From AP-15 sp963703855 (GTDB lineage Bacteria > Pseudomonadota > Alphaproteobacteria > ATCC43930 > CGMCC-115725), in contig CAVPFW010000021.1 of the NCBI GenBank assembly GCA_963703855.1, positions 62,001-126,000 on the forward strand: 64,000 bases of DNA. The letters are read 5' to 3'. The translations under genes were made by a program, and so were the position numbers. Shown here in pieces: positions 34,062 through 41,589 of this stretch. Position 1 is the stretch's first letter. Each line of letters begins with the position of its first letter. The notes below the pieces were generated by a model. The model saw nothing but the letters and a program-made list of their open reading frames with translations. It made no database searches and was not told where the DNA came from.

Positions 34062-34550
34062 CTAATAGGGGATTTTGTCGGGCTTTTCCTTGTACTTCTT
34101 CCAGATCTCGACGGCTTCGGCGCGCAGAATTTGTTGCGCGGGAAGCGTGCGTTTTTGCGTCGGATTGCGCAGTTGCACAAAGATCATGGTGTCGTCGAAC
34201 CCGCCATATTCCAGCGCATCGTCTACCGTTGCGCCGTAGAAGATCCGCTCGATGCCGGCCCAATATGAAGCGGCGGCGCACATCGGGCACGGCTCGGCGC
34301 TGGTGTACAAAGTGCAGCCCGTCAGCTTGAAGCTTCCGAGCGTTTTGCAGGCCTTACGGATCGCCTCCATCTCGCCATGCCAGGTGGGGTCGTTCTCGGC
34401 GACGACGCGGTTGGCGCCCTCGGAAATGATCTCCCCATTCCGGACGATGACCGCGCCGAACACGCCGCCGGCATTGTCAACGAGCGACGTCTTTGCCGAA
34501 AGCTCGATCGCCCGCCGCATGAACTTCTCGTGTTGCACATTGTCCGGCAT
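34062..34550 (-). CDS. Nucleoside/guanine deaminase-type cytidine-deaminase-fold protein
   Basis: This 162-residue protein has the zinc deaminase motif HGEME (His58, Glu60) and PCPMC (Cys88, Cys91) with AVIVRNGEIISEG before them. The length and C-terminal ALEYGGFDDTMIF resemble guanine deaminase and tRNA-adenosine-deaminase relatives of the CDA fold. The ATG at 34548-34550 has a strong ribosome site GGAGGA eight bases upstream. It heads a two-gene leftward unit with the FAD oxidase. The substrate base is not certain. Confidence 0.83.
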   Translation of the reverse strand: MPDNVQHEKFMRRAIELSAKTSLVDNAGGVFGAVIVRNGEIISEGANRVVAENDPTWHGEMEAIRKACKTLGSFKLTGCTLYTSAEPCPMCAAASYWAGIERIFYGATVDDALEYGGFDDTMIFVQLRNPTQKRTLPAQQILRAEAVEIWKKYKEKPDKIPY

Positions 34551-34619
34551 GATATATTCCTCCAAATCCGTACGCGTCCCCACGCGCTGATCCGACAGTT
34601 ATACACTGCGATCGATCAC

Positions 34620-34880
34620 CTAAAATAAGGTTAAGATCAGCCATCGCTTCAGGTGAACCAGAGAAACACGACAAACTCGATGATGTAGAGGCCGAGGAGA
34701 AGCGCGACGCCGGCCGACGTGATCCGTCGCGTTGCCAGGGGCACTGGCCGCAGCCACCAATTGAGCGCGGTTGGCGATCGGCATCATCGGCCAGGCCAAC
34801 AGCCACACGCTGATCAGCGTTCCGAGGAAGGTGCCGAAGACCGGGTCGAGCCCGCGCAACCGCGGAACCAGAAGCGCAGC
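34620..34880 (-). pseudogene. Possible remnant of a small membrane protein
   Basis: On the minus strand, one frame reads LRGLDPVFGTFLGTLISVWLLAWPM, a clear hydrophobic helix. A second frame continues as ITSAGVALLLGLYIIEFVVFLWFT and ends just before 34640. Neither frame alone makes a sensible protein and no start was found. The pieces look like two membrane helices of one small protein broken by a frame change. No family is recognised. The 34551-34886 gap holds nothing else that can be supported. Confidence 0.35.
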
Positions 34881-34952
34881 TCGACCATGACGATTGGGAC
34901 AGCATCAGCAGATCCCAGTGGCTCCGGCGCTGCTCGGAGGTTGACAGACACC

Positions 34953-35940
34953 GTGCCCGTCGCTAACGGGGATGCCCGCCGTCAGCCTCGCGAAAGAACA
35001 GCCGTGCCCGCTGTTGCCGAGCCTTCCCCGTCGCTGCGTCTGCGGCCGGGCCATCTGCGCCGTCTCGAAGCGGAATCGATCGGGATCATGCGCGAAGGAG
35101 CAGCCGAGTTCCGCCACCCGGTCATGCTCTATTCGATCGGCAAAGATTTCGAGCGTGATGCTGCATCTGGCGCGCAAGGCGTTCTTCCCCGGCAAGCCCC
35201 CTTTTCCGCTCCTCCACATCGACACCTTGTGGAAGTTCAGCGAGATGATCGCCTTTCGCGACATGACCGCGCGCCGCCTCGGGCTCGAGCTGATCGTCCA
35301 CACCAACGAGGAGGGCGCGCGCCGCGGCATCAATCCGATCGCCTCGGGCTCGGCGTTGCACACCGCGGTGATGAAGACCGAGGCGCTGAAGCAGGCGCTC
35401 GACCGCCACGGGTTCGATGCGGCCTTCGGCGGAGCGCGGCGCGACGAGGAAAAAAGCCGGGCCAAGGAACGGATCTTTTCGCTGCGCGGCGCAAACCACG
35501 GCTGGAACCCGAAAAACCAGCGGCCGGAACTGTGGCGACTTTACAATACGCGCCTGTCCGAGCACCAGACGATGCGCGTCTTTCCGCTGTCGAACTGGAC
35601 CGAGCACGACGTCTGGGAATACATCGCCGCCGAAGAAATTCCCGTGGTGCCATTGTATTTCGCTGCATTGCGGCCGGTGGTCGAGCGCGGCGGAACCTGG
35701 ATCATGGTCGATGACGACCGCTTGCCGCTGAGGCCCGGCGAAATGCCCGAAGAGCGCCGCGTGCGGTTTCGCACCCTCGGATGCTACCCGCTGACCGGCG
35801 CGATCGAATTGGCGGCGGCAACCCCGGCCGAGATCCTCGCCGAATTGCGCGACACCCGCCGGTCCGAGCGGCAGGGCCGGCTGATCGACGGCGACGAAGA
35901 CGCGGCAATGGAGCGCAAAAAGCGCGAGGGCTATTTCTGA
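34953..35940 (+). pseudogene. cysD: Sulfate adenylyltransferase small subunit with a +1 frameshift
   Basis: CysD makes adenylyl sulfate from ATP and sulfate together with CysN. The N-terminal piece reads LRRLEAESIGIMRE and VMLYSIGKD. One extra T in GATTTCG (35145-35151) then breaks the frame, and the normal continuation SSVMLHLARKAFFPGKPPFP follows to the stop at 35940. The PP-loop ATPase motif (SIGKDSS) straddles the break. The start is uncertain: GTG 34953 has GGAGG upstream, and ATG 34887 would add 22 residues. The TGATG overlap with cysNC and the otherwise complete sequence suggest a functional gene with a sequencing error. Confidence 0.82.
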
Positions 35941-37811
35941 TGGCCGTTTGCGAGGCGACTCGAATGTCGCGCGAGCGGGACCTGCTGCGGTTTTTGACCT
36001 GCGGATCGGTCGACGACGGCAAGTCGACTTTGATCGGCCGGCTGCTCCACGACTGCGCGCTGATCTTCGACGATCAGCTGGAGGCGCTCGAGCGCGAGTC
36101 GCGGCGGTTCGGCACCACCGGCGATGCGATCGATTTTTCACTGCTGCTGGACGGCCTCGAAGACGAGCGGCAGCAGCGCATCACGATTGATGTGGCCTAC
36201 CGGTTTTTCGCCACCCCCGCGCGCGCGTTTGTCGTCGCCGACACGCCGGGGCATGAGCAGTACACGCGCAACATGGCGACCGGCGCGTCGACCTGCGATC
36301 TCGCGGTCGTCCTGGTCGATGCGCGCAACGGCGTCCTCGCGCAGACCAAGCGGCACGCTTTCATCTGCTCCTTGCTCGGCATCCGCCACCTCGTGCTGGC
36401 GGTCAACAAGATGGATCTCGTCGGCTTCGAGGAACACCGCTTTGCCGAGATCGCCGCGGATTTTTCAGCTTTTGCCGCGGCGTTGAACGATGCAGCGACC
36501 TGCGCCATCCCGCTCTCGGCGCTGTCGGGCGCCAACGTGACCCGGCAGTCGGACAGGATGCCGTGGTATCGCGGGCCGACCCTGATCAAGCATCTGGAAT
36601 TGGTCGACGTGTCCGACGGCTGCGGCGGACGGCCGTTCCGCTTTCCGGTGCAGTGGGTCAATCGCCCCGATGCCGCGTTTCGGGGCTTTTCGGGCACGGT
36701 CGCCTCGGGCTCGATCGCGCCCGGCGATCCGGTGCTCGTCGTCGGCTCGGGCCGATCCACCCGGGTCAAAGAGATCGTCACCTTTGGCGGCGCGCTCGAT
36801 CGCGCCGGCGCCGGCGACGCCGTGACCCTGACCGTGGCCGACGAGATCGACATCGCTCGCGGCGATGTGCTTGCGGACCCCCGCGATCCGCCCGAATTCG
36901 TCGACCAGTTTGCAGCCCAGGTGATCTGGATGAGCGAGCAGCCGCTGGTCCCCGGCCGCTCTTACCTACTGAAGATCGGCGCCCGCACCGTGCCGGCCAC
37001 GATTACCGCGCTCAAGCACCGCGTCGACGTGGAAACCTTGGCCCATCTGGCCGACAAGACCCTCGGGCTCAACGAAATCGGGTTCTGCAACGTCTCGACC
37101 GCAGCGCCGGTCGCATTCGATCCCTATTCGGTCAACCGCACCACCGGTGCCTTCATCCTGATCGACCGCTTCACTAACGAGACCGCCGGAGCGGGGATGA
37201 TCGCCTTCGGCCTGCGCCGGGCCAGCAACATCCACTGGCAGGCCCTGACCGTCGGACGCGAGCAGCGGGCGGCGTTGAAGGAGCAGGTCCCCGCGGTGTT
37301 GTGGTTGACCGGGTTGTCGGGTGCCGGGAAATCGACGATCGCCGATCTGGTCGAAAAGCGGCTGCTCGCCTTGGGCCGCCACACGATGCTGCTCGACGGC
37401 GACAATGTCCGGCACGGGCTCAACCGCGATCTGGGCTTTACCGACGCCGACCGGGTCGAAAACATCCGACGCGTCGGCGAGGTCGCCCGGCTGATGGCCG
37501 AGGCCGGGCTGATCGCGATCTGCTCGTTCATCTCGCCGTTTCGCGCCGAGCGCCGGATGGTGCGCGAGCTGACCGGGCCCACCCCGTTTCTCGAGATCTT
37601 CGTCGATACGCCGCTCGAGGAATGCATCCGGCGCGATCCCAAGGGCCTCTACGCCAAGGCCCGGGCCGGGCGGATCGAGAATTTCACCGGCCTCGACTCG
37701 CCCTACGAGGTTCCGGAGACGCCCGAGCTCCGCCTGACGACGGTCGGCGCCACGCCCGAGGACGCGGCCGGGCAGATCATCGACGACCTGCGTCGGCGTC
37801 GGATCATTTGA
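35940..37811 (+). CDS. cysNC: Bifunctional sulfate adenylyltransferase subunit 1/APS kinase
   Basis: This 623-residue fusion makes PAPS, the activated sulfate used for assimilation or sulfation. The CysN GTPase half has GSVDDGKST (22-30), the switch DTPGHEQYTRN and NKMD, followed by two beta-barrel domains. The APS kinase half begins near residue 440 with the P-loop GLSGAGKST and includes DGDNVRHGLN and FISPFRAERRMVR. It overlaps cysD by one base (TGATG). The same domain fusion is called NodQ in rhizobia, where PAPS is used to sulfate exported glycolipids; the following glycan genes make such a role possible here. Confidence 0.93.
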   Translation: MAVCEATRMSRERDLLRFLTCGSVDDGKSTLIGRLLHDCALIFDDQLEALERESRRFGTTGDAIDFSLLLDGLEDERQQRITIDVAYRFFATPARAFVVADTPGHEQYTRNMATGASTCDLAVVLVDARNGVLAQTKRHAFICSLLGIRHLVLAVNKMDLVGFEEHRFAEIAADFSAFAAALNDAATCAIPLSALSGANVTRQSDRMPWYRGPTLIKHLELVDVSDGCGGRPFRFPVQWVNRPDAAFRGFSGTVASGSIAPGDPVLVVGSGRSTRVKEIVTFGGALDRAGAGDAVTLTVADEIDIARGDVLADPRDPPEFVDQFAAQVIWMSEQPLVPGRSYLLKIGARTVPATITALKHRVDVETLAHLADKTLGLNEIGFCNVSTAAPVAFDPYSVNRTTGAFILIDRFTNETAGAGMIAFGLRRASNIHWQALTVGREQRAALKEQVPAVLWLTGLSGAGKSTIADLVEKRLLALGRHTMLLDGDNVRHGLNRDLGFTDADRVENIRRVGEVARLMAEAGLIAICSFISPFRAERRMVRELTGPTPFLEIFVDTPLEECIRRDPKGLYAKARAGRIENFTGLDSPYEVPETPELRLTTVGATPEDAAGQIIDDLRRRRII

Positions 37812-38844
37812 CCGGCAGCGCCGCCGCGCGCCCGCCGGCGCGTCGGGTCCGGGTCGGTGGCCGCCCGGCGTCCGAGTTGCGCGGATGCCCCCGCGCGGAC
37901 AGCAGCTTGTCGAAATAGCCGATCGTGCGCGACAGACCGTCCTTGAGCTCGGTGCGCGGTTGCCACCCCAAGACGGCCCGCGCCTGGGCGATGTCCGGGC
38001 AGCGCTGGACCGGGTCGTCGATCGGGAGCGGTCGGCGGGTGATCGTCGAGCGCGAGCCGGTCAGCGCGATCACCAGCTCGGCGAGCTCGGCGACCGAGAT
38101 CTCGACCGGGTTGCCGAGGTTGATCGGTCCGGTAATGTCGTCGGGGGCGGCCATCAGCGCGAGAAACCCGCCGATCAGATCGTCGACATAGCAGAAGGCG
38201 CGAGTTTGGGTTCCGTCGCCGTAAAGCGTCATCGGTTCGTTCTGCAACGCCTGCATGATGAAATTCGAGACCACCCGACCATCGTTCGGGTGCATGCGCG
38301 GCCCATAGGTATTGAAGATGCGGGCGACCCGGATTTTCAGATCGTGCTGGCGGAAATAGTCAAAGAACAAGGTCTCGGCGCAACGCTTGCCCTCGTCGTA
38401 GCAGGCGCGCGGTCCGATCGGGTTGACGTTACCGCGATAGCCTTCGGGTTGGGGGTGCACGGTCGGATCGCCGTAAACCTCTGAGGTCGAGGCCTGGAAG
38501 ATCTTGGCCTTCAGCCGTTTCGCCAGCCCCAGCATGTTGATCGCGCCGAGCACGCTGGTCTTGGTCGTCTGCACCGGGTCGAACTGGTAATGGATCGGCG
38601 AGGCCGGGCAGGCGAGGTTGTAGATTTCGTCGACCTCGACAAACAGCGGATGGGTAATGTCGTGCCGCAGCGCTTCGAAATGCGGGTCGCCGAGCAGCTG
38701 CGCGACGTTGTCCTTGCGCCCGGTGAAATAATTGTCGACGCACAGCACGTCGTCGCCCTGGGCGAGGAGGCGCTCGCACAGATGCGAGCCGAGAAAACCG
38801 GCGCCGCCGGTGACGAGGACGCGCTTGGCGACGACGCTGCCCAT
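37804..38844 (-). CDS. UDP-glucuronate decarboxylase (UDP-xylose synthase)-type epimerase
   Basis: This 346-residue extended SDR has the NAD motif GGAGFLGSHLCERLL and the catalytic YDEGK block. UXS-typical segments are YNLACPASPIHYQ, ASTSEVYGDP and IRVARIFNTYGPRMHP. It converts UDP-glucuronate to UDP-xylose or a 4-keto pentose. The substrate would be supplied by the dehydrogenase encoded just upstream. The C-terminal 30 residues are Arg/Gly-rich and beyond the usual family end. It overlaps the cysNC stop by 8 bases convergently. Confidence 0.87.
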   Translation of the reverse strand: MGSVVAKRVLVTGGAGFLGSHLCERLLAQGDDVLCVDNYFTGRKDNVAQLLGDPHFEALRHDITHPLFVEVDEIYNLACPASPIHYQFDPVQTTKTSVLGAINMLGLAKRLKAKIFQASTSEVYGDPTVHPQPEGYRGNVNPIGPRACYDEGKRCAETLFFDYFRQHDLKIRVARIFNTYGPRMHPNDGRVVSNFIMQALQNEPMTLYGDGTQTRAFCYVDDLIGGFLALMAAPDDITGPINLGNPVEISVAELAELVIALTGSRSTITRRPLPIDDPVQRCPDIAQARAVLGWQPRTELKDGLSRTIGYFDKLLSARGHPRNSDAGRPPTRTRRAGGRAAALPVK

Positions 38845-38874
38845 AATAGAATCCTCTCAGATAGTGGAAGAGCG

Positions 38875-38942
38875 CCCTCACCCCAACCCTCTCTCCGCGC
38901 GTGCGGGCAGAGGGAGGGACCCGCGCAGCGGGAGGGTGAGGG
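38875..38942. repeat. Dispersed palindromic repeat bounded by CCCTCAC/GTGAGGG, second copy
   Basis: CCCTCACCCCAACCCTCTC at the left faces GGGAGGGTGAGGG at the right, with an inner CGCGCG/GCGGGCAGAGG stem. It shares its tips with the element at 3133-3224. It fills the gap between the UDP-glucose dehydrogenase and UXS genes, which run in the same direction. Confidence 0.7.
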
Positions 38943-38971
38943 GCAGCCAGCGATGGACATTTGCAACCTTC

Positions 38972-40312
38972 TCAGGCAAGTGCGCGCAATTGCGGTCGGG
39001 CGGTCCGCGCCGGGCGGCCGATGCTGACATAGGAGAGGCCGGCTGCAAGCATTTCGTGCGGCTGGTAGATATTGCGCAGATCGATCACGAGCGGGTTTAC
39101 CAGCAGGTTCCTGACGCGCAGCAGATCGAGCGCGCGAAACGCGTTCCACTCGGTCAGCAGGACCAGCGCGTCGGCCCCTTCCATCGCCTCGTAAGCGTCG
39201 GCGCAGTAGACAAGCTCGGGCAAAAGCTTTTTCGCCTCGTTCATGCCCTCGGGATCGAAGGCGCGGACCGTCGCCCCCGCGGCCGCCAGGCGGGGCAGGA
39301 TCGACAGGCTCTGGCTGTCGCGCATGTCGTCGGTGTTGGGCTTGTAGGTCAGGCCGAGCACGGCCAGGGTCTTGCCGACGACATCGCCGCCGCAGGCCGC
39401 GATGATCTTGTCGGCCATGCGTTCTTTGCGCCGATCGTTGACCCGCATCATGGTCTCGACGATCGCCAATGGCGCTTCGGCCTCGCGTGCGGTGCGCACC
39501 AGAGCGCGGCAATCCTTGGGAAAACACGAGCCGCCGAACCCCGGTCCGGCATGCAGGAACTTGCGGCCGATGCGGCCGTCGAGACCGATGCCCTTGGCCA
39601 CGTCCTGGACGTCGGCGCCGACCCGTTCGCACAGGTCCGCGATCTCGTTGATAAACGTGATCTTGGTCGCGAGAAAGGCGTTGGCCGCGTATTTGATCAA
39701 CTCGGCGGTCTCGATGTCGGTGAACAGCATCGGCGTCTCGAGCAGATAGAGCGGGCGATAGAGCGCCTGCATCACCGTCCGAGCCGGCTCGCTGTCGGCA
39801 CCGATCACCACCCGGTCGGGCCGCATGAAATCCTCGATCGCCGAGCCTTCGCGCAGGAATTCGGGGTTGGAGGCCACGTCGAACCCGCCCTGCGGCCGTA
39901 TCCGGCGCAGGATCGCCGCGACCTCGCGGCCCGTGCCGACCGGCACCGTCGACTTGGTCACCACCACCGCGTAATCGGTCAACGCATGCCCGATCTCTTC
40001 GGCGGCGGCGTAGACGTATGAGAGATCGGCATGCCCGTCGCCGCGCCGCGAGGGCGTGCCGACCGCGATGAACACCGCCTCCGCCCCGGCGAGCGCCGCC
40101 GGCAGATCGGTGGTGAAGGCGAGGCGTCCCGCCGCCGTGTTCCGGGCCACCAGAGCTTCCAACCCGGGCTCGAAGATCGTCATCCGGCCCCGCTGCAGCC
40201 GCGCGATCTTGCCCTTGTCCTGGTCCACGCAGGTCACGTCGACGCCGAACTCGGAAAAGCACGCTCCCGAGACCAGCCCGACATACCCGGTTCCGATTAC
40301 TGCGATGTGCAT
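38972..40312 (-). CDS. ugd: UDP-glucose 6-dehydrogenase
   Basis: This 446-residue enzyme oxidises UDP-glucose to UDP-glucuronate with 2 NAD+. It has the N-terminal Rossmann motif MHIAVIGTGYVGLVSGACF, catalytic Cys in GFGGSCFPKD, EFLREGSAIEDF, and the C-terminal domain with LGLTYKPNTDDMRDSQS. The ATG at 40310-40312 is the natural start. It feeds the UXS enzyme downstream and starts 167 bases from the divergent galE, a gap that presumably holds both promoters. Confidence 0.93.
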   Translation of the reverse strand: MHIAVIGTGYVGLVSGACFSEFGVDVTCVDQDKGKIARLQRGRMTIFEPGLEALVARNTAAGRLAFTTDLPAALAGAEAVFIAVGTPSRRGDGHADLSYVYAAAEEIGHALTDYAVVVTKSTVPVGTGREVAAILRRIRPQGGFDVASNPEFLREGSAIEDFMRPDRVVIGADSEPARTVMQALYRPLYLLETPMLFTDIETAELIKYAANAFLATKITFINEIADLCERVGADVQDVAKGIGLDGRIGRKFLHAGPGFGGSCFPKDCRALVRTAREAEAPLAIVETMMRVNDRRKERMADKIIAACGGDVVGKTLAVLGLTYKPNTDDMRDSQSLSILPRLAAAGATVRAFDPEGMNEAKKLLPELVYCADAYEAMEGADALVLLTEWNAFRALDLLRVRNLLVNPLVIDLRNIYQPHEMLAAGLSYVSIGRPARTARPQLRALA

Positions 40313-40479
40313 GCTGTCCGACCCCGCGCGAATGCAGCGAAAAACGGTGGCGACACCGGCTTATTCCACCACCACGGGCCGCGGCCAGTCGCCGCGCCTG
40401 GAAAACGGCCCGTCGGCGGAAGAGGTGCCCGGCGTGTCGCGTTGTGCTGGCATCGGCGCGATCCGGACCGGCGGCGGGC

Positions 40480-41460
40480 ATGTCACAATCGATCCTGGTA
40501 ACGGGCGGGGCGGGATATATCGGCTCGCAAACCTGCAAGGTGCTGGCGGGCGCCGGCTATCGTCCCGTCGTCTATGACGATCTGTCGCGCGGCCACCGCG
40601 AGGCGGTGCGCTGGGGCCCCTTGGTCGAGGGCGACATCGCCGACCGGGCGCGCCTTTGCGCGGCGCTTGCCGACCACCAGGTATCGGCGGTCATGCATTT
40701 CGCCGCCTATGCCTATGTCGGCAAGTCGATCGAGGATCCGGCGCTCTACTACCGTAACAATCTCGGCGGCACCCTGACGCTGCTCGAGGCGATGCTGGAG
40801 GCCGGCGTAGGCGAGATCGTCTTTTCATCGACCTGCGCCACCTACGGCACGCCCGATACCGTGCCGATTCGAGAGACCGCACCGCAGCATCCGGTCAATC
40901 CCTATGGCGAAACCAAGCTGGCGATCGAGCGGGCATTGCACTGGTACGGGCAGGCCTACGCGATGCGTTCGGTGTCGCTGCGCTATTTCAATGCCGCCGG
41001 GGCCGATCCCGAGGGCGAGCTCGGCGAGCTTCATCAGCCGGAAACGCACCTCGTTCCGCTGGTGCTGCAGGCGGCGCTCGGGCAACGGTCGGCAATCGAC
41101 ATCTACGGCACCGACTACCCGACGCCGGACGGGACCGCGATCCGCGATTACGTCCATGTCCACGACCTCGCCATCGCCCACCTGTGCGCGCTCGAACGGC
41201 TGCGCGCCGGCGGCGGCAGCGTTGCCGTCAATCTCGGCACCGGAAGCGGTCATTCGGTGCGCGAGGTGATCGCCGCGGCCGAGGCGGTCAGCGGCCGCAA
41301 GGTCCCGGCGCGGGCCGCGCCGCGGCGGCCCGGCGATCCGCCGGCCCTGGTCGCCGACCCGGGCCTCGCGGCCGAGATTCTCGGCTGGCACGCTCGGCAC
41401 TCGGACCTCGACACGATCATCCGCACCTCGCTCGCCTGGCATTCGCGCCATTCGCGGTGA
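40480..41460 (+). CDS. galE: UDP-glucose 4-epimerase
   Basis: This 326-residue SDR has GGAGYIGSQTCKVL, the catalytic YGETK (Tyr-x3-Lys), SSTCATYGTPD with the catalytic Ser/Thr, and RYFNAAGADPEGELGE, all typical of GalE. The ATG at 40480 begins the Rossmann strand (SQSILVTGG). It interconverts UDP-glucose and UDP-galactose and so adds to the sugar-nucleotide supply of the glycan locus. The glycosyltransferase fusion follows 129 bases later. Confidence 0.92.
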   Translation: MSQSILVTGGAGYIGSQTCKVLAGAGYRPVVYDDLSRGHREAVRWGPLVEGDIADRARLCAALADHQVSAVMHFAAYAYVGKSIEDPALYYRNNLGGTLTLLEAMLEAGVGEIVFSSTCATYGTPDTVPIRETAPQHPVNPYGETKLAIERALHWYGQAYAMRSVSLRYFNAAGADPEGELGELHQPETHLVPLVLQAALGQRSAIDIYGTDYPTPDGTAIRDYVHVHDLAIAHLCALERLRAGGGSVAVNLGTGSGHSVREVIAAAEAVSGRKVPARAAPRRPGDPPALVADPGLAAEILGWHARHSDLDTIIRTSLAWHSRHSR

Positions 41461-41589
41461 GCACCCCCGCATTCTCGCTCGCGGCCGGGCCGATGCCGCC
41501 GCTGGAATGAATCAGGCGACCGTCCGTTGTGCGAGCGCTGCCCCGGCCGGGAATGGGCCGCGCGGCGACAGTCCCGGGAGCTTCCGACG

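Noticed and set aside
34553..34640. A TATAAC-like -10 box upstream of the deaminase gene
   Set aside because: A matching -35 element at proper spacing could not be defended, so it is not listed as a promoter.
31727..35151. Programmed +1 frameshifting at GATTTCG
   Set aside because: There is no slippery codon followed by a stop or stimulatory structure as in prfB-type sites, and the genes involved are not known to be recoded.
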